Positions 40,968 to 50,502 are shown, counted from the first letter of the stretch. The stretch: 64,000 nucleotides of DNA from MRBY01 sp943371005 (GCA_943371005.1 CALRTB020000014.1:1-64000); one strand, 5' to 3'. Program-made: numbers and translations. Notes: generated by a model not told the origin, from the letters alone.

Positions 40968-43900
40968 ATGGGGGCACCAGTGAACAACAACAGTCATGAT
41001 GAAGCGCATAACTATCAAGATTCTGAGTTTGAAGACGAACTCCTAGAACTGTTTGAAGACCTCGAAGCAGACCCTCCGCCTCCACCAATGGTCGACTTTC
41101 CCAAGGAAATCGATCCGAAGGTTTCATTTATCAGCTTCGCGAACAACTTTGAAGAACTTTTAGCTTTCGAAGAAACGGCCTCTCTCCAGTCCCAAATGCC
41201 CCAGCAAGCTTCGCCCCAAAACGAAGCAGACCTCGAAGCTGATTTAGAAGCCCTCCTCCAAGATACCGACCCCAACCAACCCCCTGAAACGGAACTTTAT
41301 GCCGCCGAGAGCGAACCCTATTTTCTCCTCGAAGACCCCGTTTCTCCACCCCTCAAGCGCCCCAAGGCTATTTCCGCCAAGATCTCCCCGGTAACCAATG
41401 GTCAGATCACCTATTACCCCCCCTTAGAGGATCTCGGTCAATACCTAGAAGTGTCGCCAAGCTCGCCGGCCAATCCTGTGAACTGGCAAGCCCTCACCCA
41501 ACTCATTCAACAAGCCCCTAGCGCCCCTAGTCCCTCCCCCCAAAAGCGCCCCCAAATCGCCATTTCCAAACAGACAGACTTCGGCGAACTAGAAGCCCTG
41601 CTCCAACAGGCAGACACCATGGGCGGGCCTCCCATTACCACCACCAGTAGCCCCAACACAACTCGTCAACGCTCCCAAAAGGTCAACAGCTTTGAGCAGA
41701 CCATGCGGATTCCCGTCAAGCAACTCGATAACCTGAGTAATTTGATGGGGGAACTCGTTGTCAACCGCAATACCCTCGAACAAAGCCAAGAAAAACTCCG
41801 GCAATTCCTCGACAATCTCACGGGCCAAGTCCAACGGCTCAATGATATTGGTAGCCAGATGCAAGATCTTTATGAGCGCTCCCTCCTAGAGCGTTCCCTG
41901 CTCGCCAGTCGCGGCCAGAATAGTGAATATCACTTTCCCCCAGGCTTTACCGACAAACCTGCAGCCCCCAACCGCAGCAATGCCCAAGAATACGATCCCC
42001 TCGAAATGGATCAGTTCACTGGCTTCCACCTCCTCTCCCAGGAGATGATTGAACTGATCGTGCGGGTGCGTGAATCTTCCTCTGACATCGAATTTTTAGT
42101 TGATGATAATGAACAAGTTGCCCGTAATCTCCGGCAGGTCAGTACGCAACTCCAAGAAGGTTTGACCAAATCACGGATGATTCCCTTTGCCCAAGCGGCC
42201 GATCGCCTGGTGCGTCCAGTCCGGGAAATTTCCCTCAAACTTAATAAGCGGGCCTCCCTCAATGTTGAAGGTCGAGAAGTGCTCATTGACAAGATGATCC
42301 TGGAGCAACTCTACGACCCCCTGACTCACCTGATCAACAACGCCATTACCCATGGGATCGAATCCTCAGAAGTACGCCTCAGTAAGGGAAAACCTGCAGC
42401 GGGGGTTGTCTCCCTCAAGGCCTATATTCAGGGAAATCAAATTGTGATTTCCATTGCCGATGATGGCGCAGGGATGGATTCTGAAGCCCTCGTCCACAAA
42501 GCCCTCGAAAAAAACCTGATCACCCCTGGGCAACTGCCGGATCTCAGTCAGCAGGATATTTATGACTTTATTTTCCATCCTGGCTTTACCACCAAGGCCC
42601 AGGCCGATGACTTTTCTGGTCGCGGGGTTGGCATGGATGTGGTGCGCACTGCTCTAGGGAGTATTCGAGGCACAATTACCATTGACTCCGCCCTGGGTAA
42701 AGGCACAACATTTACCATTCGACTACCCCTCACCCTCAATATCTGTCGCGCTTTATTTTGTCTCAATCGCCACGCCCGCATTGCCTTGCCCATGGATGGG
42801 GTTGAAGATATGCAGACCTACACCCTAGACCAAGTGGAACAGGAAGGTCGCAGACGTTACATTCGCTGGCGAGATTCTCGATTGCGGGTTTACCCCCTCA
42901 ATAATCTGTTGACGCTCCAACGGCAAATTGGGCGAGGCTCAATCTATGGAGGGGTGAGTGATCCTGACCAAATTCCCATCGTGATTCTGCGCAGTGCGGG
43001 AAATCTCCTTGCGATTCAAGTGGATCAGGTGCTGGGGGAACAGGAAATTGTGATTAAACAGATCGAAGGGCCGATTCCGAAACCAGCGGCGATCGCCGGG
43101 GCGACAGTCCTGGGGGATGGCACTGTGATGCCGGTGGTCGATGTGCTGGAGCTGATTGAACTTGCAGCCCAGGGACGGGTCAGGGCAAAGGCCACCACCT
43201 GGCAAGATAATCCGGCCTTACATTTGCTTGTGCCGGAGATGGTGCAAATGGAGCCCATTGTGTTGATTGTGGATGATTCGATCACAGTGCGCGAACTCCT
43301 TTCGATGAGTTTCACCAAGGCTGGCTATCGGGTCGAGCAGGCCCGGGACGGCCAGGAAGCTTGGGAAAAACTCCGGGGAGGATTACCCTGTGAACTGGTC
43401 TTTTGCGATATCGAAATGCCGCGCATGGATGGCTTAGAGCTATTATCGCGGATTCAAAAAGACCCCAATTTAGAAAAAATTCCAGTGGCCATGCTCACAT
43501 CCAGGGGAGCCGATCGCCACCGACAAATGGCCGCTGAACTGGGAGCGAGTGCTTATTTCACGAAACCCTATCTTGAGGAAGTGCTTTTAGATGCGGCCCA
43601 AAAAATGCGCCAAGGGGATGTATTGCTGCCCGGCAGTACTAGACAACCCACGGTCTTGGAGCCTGAAGATGAGATGGGAGATTTTGAACCCCTAGATGAT
43701 GCATCAGTGAAAGTGACAGCCCCAAGGATTTTAATTGTGGATGATTCGGTAACGGTGCGGGAACTGCTGGCCATTACCTTCCAAAAGGCGGGCTACCATG
43801 TGGAACGGGCCAGGGATGGTGAGGAGGCTTTAGAGCAGTTGTTGGAAAATCCAGATTTTAGTTTGGTATTTTGCGATATCGAAATGCCGCGCTTAGATGG

Positions 43901-44123
43901 TTTAGCGTTGCTCGAAGAAATTCAAAAATATCCTGAGTTGACCCACATTCCCATCGCCATGTTGACCTCGCGCGGGGCCGGACGACACCGACAAATTGCA
44001 GCGGCCCGGGGAGCAAAGGCCTATTTCACAAAACCCTATGTGGAAGATCATTTGTTAGGCGCGGCGGCCCGGTTAATGGCTGGGGAAATTTTACTGGATG
44101 AAAATGGTAAGGTGGTGGCGTAA
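40968..44123 (+). CDS. CheA-like hybrid histidine kinase without HPt, with CheW domain and two receivers
   Basis: About 1050 residues. A TTG 11 codons upstream is weaker; GTG 40980 preceded by GGGGG is also possible. The first ~240 residues are acidic and Pro-rich with no H-x-x-K-G HPt motif. The rest follows the CheA order: dimerisation (PVKQLDNLSNLMGELVVNRN), HATPase (HLINNAITHGIE, DDGAGM, GRGVGMDVVRTALGS), a CheW-like domain, then two receiver domains. Each receiver has the DD...D...K set (IVDDSITVRELL/CDIEMPRMDG/TKPY and IVDDSVTVRELL/CDIEMPRLDG/TKPY). This fits the split PilL-C (Hik43) type, where the HPt protein is encoded elsewhere, in type IV pilus/phototaxis signalling. Confidence 0.9.
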   Translation: MGAPVNNNSHDEAHNYQDSEFEDELLELFEDLEADPPPPPMVDFPKEIDPKVSFISFANNFEELLAFEETASLQSQMPQQASPQNEADLEADLEALLQDTDPNQPPETELYAAESEPYFLLEDPVSPPLKRPKAISAKISPVTNGQITYYPPLEDLGQYLEVSPSSPANPVNWQALTQLIQQAPSAPSPSPQKRPQIAISKQTDFGELEALLQQADTMGGPPITTTSSPNTTRQRSQKVNSFEQTMRIPVKQLDNLSNLMGELVVNRNTLEQSQEKLRQFLDNLTGQVQRLNDIGSQMQDLYERSLLERSLLASRGQNSEYHFPPGFTDKPAAPNRSNAQEYDPLEMDQFTGFHLLSQEMIELIVRVRESSSDIEFLVDDNEQVARNLRQVSTQLQEGLTKSRMIPFAQAADRLVRPVREISLKLNKRASLNVEGREVLIDKMILEQLYDPLTHLINNAITHGIESSEVRLSKGKPAAGVVSLKAYIQGNQIVISIADDGAGMDSEALVHKALEKNLITPGQLPDLSQQDIYDFIFHPGFTTKAQADDFSGRGVGMDVVRTALGSIRGTITIDSALGKGTTFTIRLPLTLNICRALFCLNRHARIALPMDGVEDMQTYTLDQVEQEGRRRYIRWRDSRLRVYPLNNLLTLQRQIGRGSIYGGVSDPDQIPIVILRSAGNLLAIQVDQVLGEQEIVIKQIEGPIPKPAAIAGATVLGDGTVMPVVDVLELIELAAQGRVRAKATTWQDNPALHLLVPEMVQMEPIVLIVDDSITVRELLSMSFTKAGYRVEQARDGQEAWEKLRGGLPCELVFCDIEMPRMDGLELLSRIQKDPNLEKIPVAMLTSRGADRHRQMAAELGASAYFTKPYLEEVLLDAAQKMRQGDVLLPGSTRQPTVLEPEDEMGDFEPLDDASVKVTAPRILIVDDSVTVRELLAITFQKAGYHVERARDGEEALEQLLENPDFSLVFCDIEMPRLDGLALLEEIQKYPELTHIPIAMLTSRGAGRHRQIAAARGAKAYFTKPYVEDHLLGAAARLMAGEILLDENGKVVA

Positions 44124-44186
44124 CTTTGGGATGGCGATCGCCGTCTATACTTCCATCAATTGTTTTTAGATGTTAGGGGACTCGCC

Positions 44187-45788
44187 ATGGTGCGCAGTGC
44201 TAAATTTCAGGGGCAGTGGCTCGGATTGGGTCTATGGATCGGACTTGGGCTATGGGGGCCGGGGGCGTTACCCGGAAATGCCGTTGAGATCGAAGTGGGC
44301 ATTGTCCAACGGTTTGGGGAAGAGCAAAACGATACTTTGACGATCTCTAGTCTGCCGGGCGATCGCCTGGAGGTGGACATTATCAGCGGCGGTCAAAAAC
44401 AAACGCTCCAGACCAATCAAGTCACCCTAGAAGTCGCCGCCCAACCCTTGCCCCAGGCAGAATTGGCAGAATACATCGTCCTCAGTGACCAGGGCACTTT
44501 CGAGACGGCGGAAGACAGCGCTAAATTTTGGCGTTCCCTCGGCATTGAGGTAGAAATTACCCAACCTGGCCGTTGGCAGGTCTGGGCAAAACGGGATGTT
44601 TATCAAACGCCCCTCCTCCGGCGGCTGTTACTCCAGGAATTAAAAGCAAAGGGTTACACAACTCCTTATCTAAGCTCGACGGTGCGTACCGAAAAGGCGA
44701 TCGCCTCCTTTGTGGTGGGGGGCTACCGTTACAATCGGGCGAATGTGACGATCCGTTCGCGTAACGGTTTGTTTAATGTCCAAGAAGATGGCGGCCCAGA
44801 AAGTCGCTTTGCCGGGGAACTCAGGCTACAACCCAATGCCTACGGCACCTTTACCCTGGTTAATGATGTGGATATTGAGGTGTATTTACGGGGTGTTGTC
44901 CCCCACGAAATTGGCCCCAATGCCCCCGATAATGCCGTCGAAGCCCAGACGATCATTGCCCGCACCTATGCCCTGCGCAATTTACGGCGTTTTGAAGCCG
45001 ATGATTATGAACTTTGTGCCACGATCCATTGTCAGGTCTACAAAGGTCTCCAGGGCACCAGTCCCCGCATTGACCAGGCGATCGCCCGCACCAAAGGTTT
45101 AGTGCTCACCTATAACAACGAATTAGTCGATGCCCTGTATTCTTCCACCACCGGGGGCGTAACCGCTTCCTTTAGCGACGTGTGGGACGGGGCAGAGCGG
45201 CCCTACCTCAAAGCCGTGATTGATTCCCCGAACCCAGTCTGGGATCTGAAGGGCAACTCCCTTGCCGATGAACAAGCCTTTCGGAAATTTATCGCCCTCA
45301 ACCAAGGCTTTAACGAAACGGGGCGGACTGTCTTTCGCTGGGAAAGATCCGCCACCCTCCAGGAATTGGCCACAACCCTACAAACTTATTTAGAACGCAC
45401 CCAAAATCCCCTCGCGGGCATTCAGACGGTGCAAAAACTTGAAATTAAGCGGCGATCGCCTTCGGGTCGTGTCCTAGAGTTGGATGTCACCACCGACCGG
45501 GGCACTGTCAAACTCCTCAAAAATGAAATTCGCAGTGCCCTGGGGCCGCCCCGCAGCACCCTGTTTTACCTACAACCCAATCTCAATCCCCAGAATCAAC
45601 TCACGGGCTACACCTTTGTGGGGGGTGGGTTTGGCCATGGGGTTGGCATGAGTCAATATGGCTCCTACAATCTCGCTAACTTAGGCTGGTCAGCGGCGCG
45701 AATTCTCCAGTTTTACTATCCTGGCACCACCCTCCAGCCCTTGGATGAGTCCATCGTCTTTTGGCGGGAGACTCCTGAGAAACCCTAG
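44187..45788 (+). CDS. SpoIID/LytB-domain protein, exported
   Basis: About 533 residues from ATG 44187 (AGGGGA upstream). A signal segment (GQWLGLGLWIGLGLWGPGALPGNA) precedes a SPOR-like N-terminal part (YIVLSDQGTFETAEDSAKFWRSLGIE). The SpoIID domain (about 225-530) follows, with DVDIEVYLRGVVPHEIG, AQTIIARTYAL, YSSTTGGVTA and the closing GFGHGVGMSQYGSYNLA. In Bacillus, SpoIID is a lytic transglycosylase acting on denuded glycan. Cyanobacterial homologues probably also act on peptidoglycan. Its 3' end overlaps the next convergent gene by four bases. Confidence 0.92.
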   Translation: MVRSAKFQGQWLGLGLWIGLGLWGPGALPGNAVEIEVGIVQRFGEEQNDTLTISSLPGDRLEVDIISGGQKQTLQTNQVTLEVAAQPLPQAELAEYIVLSDQGTFETAEDSAKFWRSLGIEVEITQPGRWQVWAKRDVYQTPLLRRLLLQELKAKGYTTPYLSSTVRTEKAIASFVVGGYRYNRANVTIRSRNGLFNVQEDGGPESRFAGELRLQPNAYGTFTLVNDVDIEVYLRGVVPHEIGPNAPDNAVEAQTIIARTYALRNLRRFEADDYELCATIHCQVYKGLQGTSPRIDQAIARTKGLVLTYNNELVDALYSSTTGGVTASFSDVWDGAERPYLKAVIDSPNPVWDLKGNSLADEQAFRKFIALNQGFNETGRTVFRWERSATLQELATTLQTYLERTQNPLAGIQTVQKLEIKRRSPSGRVLELDVTTDRGTVKLLKNEIRSALGPPRSTLFYLQPNLNPQNQLTGYTFVGGGFGHGVGMSQYGSYNLANLGWSAARILQFYYPGTTLQPLDESIVFWRETPEKP

Positions 45789-46081
45789 AGATAGGTGGCA
45801 ACGGCGCGTAAAGATTCGGGGATGGCGATCGCCTCAGGAAATTCTAAAGTCGTCTCCGAACTGCCGAGGTAACCGGAGGTGGTAAATGCCATCAACATCC
45901 GCCCTAAAGCAACCCACACCACCCGATCAAATTCCCAATCTCCCTGGCGCGGCGTGTAGCAAGCAATGGATTTCAACGCCCAAAAATAACTATTGCGTAC
46001 CACCGAGCCGCCTTTTTTGTAGGGGGGCAGATCATCTTGATGAATACAGAGAATGTCATCCTGGAGAGCTACAACACGCAT
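45785..46081 (-). CDS. Small hypothetical protein
   Basis: 98 residues, convergent with the SpoIID gene and overlapping its stop by 4 bp. The sequence is mixed alpha/beta (MRVVALQDDILCIHQDDLPPYKKGGSVV, VVWVALGRMLMAFTTSGYLG) with a helical, hydrophobic centre. No signal peptide or known motif. No clear Shine-Dalgarno site precedes the ATG. The base composition matches surrounding genes and no other gene fills this stretch, so it is probably real. Confidence 0.5.
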   Translation of the reverse strand: MRVVALQDDILCIHQDDLPPYKKGGSVVRNSYFWALKSIACYTPRQGDWEFDRVVWVALGRMLMAFTTSGYLGSSETTLEFPEAIAIPESLRAVATYL

Positions 46082-46300
46082 AAAAACTGATCGGCGAAGT
46101 ACAAACCAATTCTAAATCACCGCAAAATTCCCAAGTAGCAGTTGGCTTGCGCTTAAGTTTCTGAAGGTCATTGCAACCATGATGTTTCCCATAAAAGGAA
46201 CCCCCCTCGCTGCCGCCACAGTAAATTGCTATTGTTTTGATCGAACCTGAAACCGCTTAAAATATGACCTTGCCCCCTGACCTAGGAGACCCCATTTAAA

Positions 46301-47086
46301 ATGCTCGCCAAACGAATTTTGCCTTGCCTCGATGTCAATGCTGGCCGGGTTGTCAAAGGTGTGAATTTTGTCGATCTTAAGGATGCCGGTGATCCGGTGG
46401 AGCTGGCGAAAGTCTATAACGATGCGGGGGCCGACGAATTGGTTTTTCTAGACATCACTGCCACCCACGAAGACCGCGACACTATTATCGATGTGGTCTA
46501 CCAAACCGCAGAACAGGTCTTCATTCCCCTCACCGTCGGCGGTGGCATCAGTACCACGGCCCAGATCAAAAATCTCCTGCGGGCTGGGGCCGATAAGGTC
46601 AGTATCAATTCTTCGGCGGTGCGGAACCCCAATTTTATTAATGAAGCGGCGGAGCGGTTTGGTAATCAGTGCATTGTGGTGGCGATCGATGCGCGGCGAC
46701 GGCCGGATCCGGCAAATCCGGGTTGGGATGTGTATGTGCGGGGAGGCCGGGAAAATACCGGGATTGATGCGTTGGGCTGGGCGAAGGAAATGGCCCAACG
46801 GGGGGCTGGGGAATTGCTCGTGACGAGTATGGATGCCGATGGTACCCAGGCGGGTTATGACCTCGAACTGACAAAGGCGATCGCCAATGCCGTTGAAATT
46901 CCGGTCATCGCTTCTGGGGGAGCCGGCAATACCCAGCATATTTACGAAGCCTTGACGACAGGAAAAGCAGAGGCCGCCCTCCTCGCCTCATTACTCCACT
47001 ATGGTCAACTGACCGTCGCCGAAATTAAGACCTATCTCCAACAGCATCAGGTGCCCGTGCGCCCAGTTAATCCTATCAATCGCTAA
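46301..47086 (+). CDS. hisF: Imidazole glycerol phosphate synthase, cyclase subunit
   Basis: With HisH it makes imidazole glycerol phosphate and AICAR in histidine synthesis, using ammonia from glutamine. At 261 residues it is a half-barrel-duplicated TIM barrel. The catalytic acids lie in RILPCLDVNAGRVVKG and CIVVAIDARR. Phosphate loops are VGGGIST and ASGGAGNTQH. CTAGGAG precedes the ATG. It overlaps the convergent SLH gene by four bases. Confidence 0.97.
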   Translation: MLAKRILPCLDVNAGRVVKGVNFVDLKDAGDPVELAKVYNDAGADELVFLDITATHEDRDTIIDVVYQTAEQVFIPLTVGGGISTTAQIKNLLRAGADKVSINSSAVRNPNFINEAAERFGNQCIVVAIDARRRPDPANPGWDVYVRGGRENTGIDALGWAKEMAQRGAGELLVTSMDADGTQAGYDLELTKAIANAVEIPVIASGGAGNTQHIYEALTTGKAEAALLASLLHYGQLTVAEIKTYLQQHQVPVRPVNPINR

Positions 47087-48252
47087 GTTTGCGGCAATAA
47101 CCGTCGGCGATAAACCAAGGCTTGGTGACAATAAACTAGACCTTCAGCCCGGGTGGCGATCGCTCCGGGTTTGAGTCCCGATTTTTCCTGGGGGAGCACA
47201 CCAATCTTTGCTTGGAGGGCCGCCGCCACTGCTGCCTGGGCATAGGGGGGGATCTCCTCATAATCTGTGTAATGTTCTGCTAGGGCAATGTCCCCTGGGG
47301 GTAAACGGAGGCCCTGGGTGATCGCCACGAGAAGATGGACACGCCGCAGGGGTTGCTGGGGCTGAAAAGTGTGGTCAGGAAACCCAGAGAAAAAGCAGCC
47401 TTGATAGCCCAGTTGAATGGCCTCAGCCGCGGGGGACTGGGGCGGCACATCGAGAAATTGCTGCCGAGGCCGCCGGGGCCTGGGGTGAAACATGGCCTGG
47501 ATCCACAGGGCGAACTGGCCGCGACTGAGGGGCTGATCCGGGAAAAATTGGCCCTGGGCTGAACCCTGAATGTAACCAAGATTGGCGATCGCCTGAATAA
47601 AGGACTTGGCCCAATGGTTTTGCACATCGGTAAAAGTCGGCAGATAGGGCAGAGGATCGACCAACCCAGGCGCAGCCAACACGGGTAATTCCCCCTGTAA
47701 AACCAAAGCTTGGTGCAAAAAAGCCGCCATTTCTCCCCAGGTAATGCGTTGGAGGGGCCGGAGATCAACTTGGGGCTGGGTCACGACAAAGTGATGTTGG
47801 GTGGCAGCGGCGATCGCCCCCATCGCCGTCGAAGGAATCTGGGCGTAGTCCCGAAACGCCCGTAAGACCGCCGGATTTCCCGGACTTAGACCCAAACCCC
47901 GTACCAATGCTTCTAGCACTTCAAAGCGTTTTAGGACAGTTTGGGGGCGAAAAGTACCATCAGGATAACCTGTCAAAAATCCCATGGATACTGTTTTGGC
48001 GATCGCCGCCTGGTCTTGGTGAGAAACATCCGGGAATTTCGGCACAAAAGTGCCCCAGGGCCGTGGCAGATCAAAGCATTGGGCCAGCACCATGGCAAAT
48101 TCACGCCGGGTCACTGGTTGAGTCGGATTAAACCCAGACCCAAACCAAGCTCCTAAACCTTTGACGGTGGCAAGCTGATTACTAAACGGCACGGCCCAAT
48201 GGTCAAGGTAGGGAACCAGGGGAGCCGGATTTGAGTGATTCATATTGGGCAT
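47083..48252 (-). CDS. SLH-domain repeat protein without evident signal peptide
   Basis: 389 residues made of repeated S-layer-homology-like modules: DHWAVPFSNQLATVKGLGAWFGSGFNPTQPVTRREFAMVL, then VSMGFLTGYPDGTFRPQTVLKRFEVLEAL, then ANLGYIQGSAQGQFFPDQPLSRGQFALWI and a degenerate fourth set. SLH domains usually anchor proteins to cell-wall polysaccharide. Here there is neither a hydrophobic N-terminal signal nor a porin barrel domain after the SLH part, so it is not an Oprb/SomA porin. Location and role are unclear; it may be exported by a non-classical route or act inside the cell. Confidence 0.85.
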   Translation of the reverse strand: MPNMNHSNPAPLVPYLDHWAVPFSNQLATVKGLGAWFGSGFNPTQPVTRREFAMVLAQCFDLPRPWGTFVPKFPDVSHQDQAAIAKTVSMGFLTGYPDGTFRPQTVLKRFEVLEALVRGLGLSPGNPAVLRAFRDYAQIPSTAMGAIAAATQHHFVVTQPQVDLRPLQRITWGEMAAFLHQALVLQGELPVLAAPGLVDPLPYLPTFTDVQNHWAKSFIQAIANLGYIQGSAQGQFFPDQPLSRGQFALWIQAMFHPRPRRPRQQFLDVPPQSPAAEAIQLGYQGCFFSGFPDHTFQPQQPLRRVHLLVAITQGLRLPPGDIALAEHYTDYEEIPPYAQAAVAAALQAKIGVLPQEKSGLKPGAIATRAEGLVYCHQALVYRRRLLPQT

Positions 48253-48390
48253 ATCTAGCGATGCAACCGAGGCAAATCACTCGGCCATAGATTGAGCACA
48301 GGTGCAAATTGTCCCCATCATAGATTCTTCTGTAAAACTTGCTGGACTTTTGTCAGATTATTGAGTTTTGGCCCTTTTCCTTTCTTGAGG

Positions 48391-48410
48391 TTTGTAACAT
48401 CCGGAACAAA
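48391..48410. promoter_or_regulatory. Candidate LysR-type operator
   Basis: TTTGTaacatccggaACAAA is an inverted repeat of 5-bp arms with a 10-bp spacer, of the interrupted-dyad kind bound by LysR regulators, 70 bp before a LysR-type gene. Autoregulation is plausible. Confidence 0.35.
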
Positions 48411-48480
48411 AAGCCCCAAAATCAATGCAGTAAACTCATTGGGCACATGACAGGAAAACATTTAACCAAGGGGATGACCC

Positions 48481-49398
48481 ATGCGCCTGGAGCAATTGCA
48501 AGCATTTTTGGCGATCGCCGCCACCGGAAATTTTGGTCAAGCAGCCCAGCAATGTGGCGTCACCCAATCCACCGTCAGTCGCCAAATTCAAAGCCTTGAG
48601 GCCGCCGTCGGCATGCCCCTTTTTCACCGCAGTGCCCAAGTGAAACTTACCCTTGCGGGGGAACGGTTTCTGCCCTATGCCCGCAAAATTTGCAGCAGTT
48701 GGGATAATGCCCGTGCTGAAATCAATGATCTCCTCGCTGGCAACCAATCGGAACTCTGTGTCGCCGCCATTCACTCCGTCTGTGCCTATCACCTGCCACC
48801 TGTACTCCAACAATTCTGTCGGATGTATCCCCAAACCCAACTGCGGGTCACCGCCCTCGGCAGCGATCGCGCCCTGAAAGTGCTGCGAGATAGCCTTGTG
48901 GATGTCGCCATTGTCATGAATAATCGCTTCCTCACCGCCAGCCCCGATATGGTCGTGATGCCCCTTTATAAAGAAAGCGTTGAGGTTCTTCTCAGCAAAC
49001 ATCATCCCCTCGCCCAAAAGGAAAAATTAACCTGGATCGACATCGCGAGCTACCCCCAAGTGGTCTTTAAGGATGGCTACGGCATGCAACGCTACGTGCA
49101 AGATCAGCTTGCCAACCACGGTCTCGCCCCCACAGCCACCGTTGAACTCAATAGCCTCGATGCGTTCCGTGGACTGGTACGCCAGGGCGATATGATTGCC
49201 CTCTTGCCCCAATCTGCCCTCGTTGAAGCCCGCACTGATTCTGCCCTTGTGGTCAAATCTTTACCCGATGCGATGGATATGCGGGAAGTCGTTCTCGTCA
49301 CAACCAGCGATCGCCTAGAGATTCCGCCAATTCAATACTTTTGTAGCCTCATTACCCAACTTCTTTCTCAACCGCGCCTCGATACCCTCAGTGCCTAG
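48481..49398 (+). CDS. LysR-type transcriptional regulator
   Basis: 305 residues. The N-terminal winged helix is MRLEQLQAFLAIAATGNFGQAAQQCGVTQSTVSRQIQSLEAAVGMPLFHRSAQVKLT. A linker helix and the periplasmic-binding-like effector domain (about 90-300) follow. The effector is unknown. The target is not evident because the divergent neighbour is the SLH gene and the downstream gene is on the other strand. It is not a canonical RbcR/NtcB/CmpR by any signature I can see. Confidence 0.92.
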   Translation: MRLEQLQAFLAIAATGNFGQAAQQCGVTQSTVSRQIQSLEAAVGMPLFHRSAQVKLTLAGERFLPYARKICSSWDNARAEINDLLAGNQSELCVAAIHSVCAYHLPPVLQQFCRMYPQTQLRVTALGSDRALKVLRDSLVDVAIVMNNRFLTASPDMVVMPLYKESVEVLLSKHHPLAQKEKLTWIDIASYPQVVFKDGYGMQRYVQDQLANHGLAPTATVELNSLDAFRGLVRQGDMIALLPQSALVEARTDSALVVKSLPDAMDMREVVLVTTSDRLEIPPIQYFCSLITQLLSQPRLDTLSA

Positions 49399-49505
49399 GT
49401 CTAGGTTTAGAAAAAGACCCATAAAAAAATTGCCCCGACCAGGGTCAGAGCAAGGAACTGAGGTGACAGACCACCATTGGGTTAAGTTAGTTGTTGTCAA
49501 ATAAT

Positions 49506-50015
49506 CTAGAGATCCACTTCACTCAGTTCACGGGTCATATGGTCAAACGGTTCATCGACAAAAGCCGTATTCGCAATGCCAGCCGCCGCCGCCATTTCCT
49601 TAATGGCATCCTTGAGGAATTGAATCCCCCGGACCGTCGGTGCAATGGGCACCCCTAGGGAATTGTAGGTTTCTCTTAAACCCTGCAGTACCCGCTCGTT
49701 GAGAACGTCCATATCCCCAGCAATCAAGGCATAGGTGCCATAGCGGAGGTAGTAGTCCATATCCCGCAAACAAGCAGAAAAACGACGGGTTGTATAGGCG
49801 TTGCCCCCGGCTAAGAGCAGTTCAGGTACCGCTTCAAAGAGGTTATTGGCGGCGGCCTTAACAAGCTCCGCAGATTGACTATTGATCATCGCGGCAACGG
49901 CGATTCGGTCATTCCCCGAAGCAAAGTAATCTTTGAGGCTCTCGATGGCATCACGGTCAAAGTAACGCCCGGTGGTATCGTAATTTCTGATCAGACTTGT
50001 AACAGCGTCCCGCAT
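49506..50015 (-). CDS. apcF: Allophycocyanin beta-18 subunit (phycobilisome core)
   Basis: A 169-residue globin-fold phycobiliprotein of the phycobilisome core that pairs with the ApcE chromophore domain near the terminal emitter. It begins MRDAVTSLIRNYDTTGRYFDRDAIESL, which distinguishes it from ApcB (MQDAITAVINSADVQGKYLD). The phycocyanobilin Cys82 is in FSACLRDMDYYLRYGTYAL, and Asn72 in GGNAYTTRRF is the usual methylated residue. It is a monocistronic gene, as in other cyanobacteria, not linked to apcAB. The upstream region has structured DNA. Confidence 0.95.
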   Translation of the reverse strand: MRDAVTSLIRNYDTTGRYFDRDAIESLKDYFASGNDRIAVAAMINSQSAELVKAAANNLFEAVPELLLAGGNAYTTRRFSACLRDMDYYLRYGTYALIAGDMDVLNERVLQGLRETYNSLGVPIAPTVRGIQFLKDAIKEMAAAAGIANTAFVDEPFDHMTRELSEVDL

Positions 50016-50061
50016 TAAATTTTCTCCGAACAGCAGTTTTATTAAGCGCGTTTAGAAAAGA

Positions 50062-50178
50062 TCATCCCAGGGGGATGAGAAGCTTCGTTTTATATTGACA
50101 TACTCCCATGACTGAAGTACATGGTTTTTCCTTTGGGTAGAGACCCCAGGACGAGCCTGCTTTACGTCTCCCAAAGGA
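50062..50178. repeat. Structured element upstream of apcF, possible IS200/IS605-type end
   Basis: Three hairpins lie in a row. TCATCCC/GGGATGA (50062-50078) has a 3-nt loop. CCATGAC/GTaCATGG (about 50106-50124) lies in TACTCCCATGACTGAAGTACATGG, a form I recall from subterminal hairpins of IS200/IS605 elements. A long stem TCCTTTGGG-tag-AGAC (50129-50144) pairs with GTCTCCCAAAGGA (50166-50178). No transposase gene remains. It may instead be part of the apcF leader. Confidence 0.45.
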
Positions 50179-50460
50179 GTGGAGGATGTCTTTTCCTGTA
50201 ATTTTATACGGCATTTATAATCCCAGGTTTCGGGCCGTATTGATTACATTTCTTTAAAAAAAATAATAAAACTGCTCTAAATCTGAGATCTAAATGACGA
50301 TTTTCGGTTTTCGTAAGCTAAACCAAGGCTGTGGCCATCAATGCAAAATCAGACGACTTTCTGTAAATATTTTGGTGGGATTTTGGCGATCGCCTGACCC
50401 GAAGTTTTAAATCTACCTTACCCTGACAATAACGGTTCATGGGCCGCAACCTGTGAAGAT

Positions 50461-50502
50461 GTGACCCAGACTACAACGAACTGCAATAACTCTCTTTAGG
50501 AT
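50461..50502 (+). promoter_or_regulatory. NtcA-type promoter of glnA
   Basis: GTG-N8-TAC at 50461-50474 differs by one base from the NtcA consensus GTA-N8-TAC. A -10-like TAGGAT (50497-50502) follows at exactly 22 bp, the class II NtcA spacing. It lies about 80 bp before the glnA ATG. NtcA activation of glnA is well established in cyanobacteria. Confidence 0.6.
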
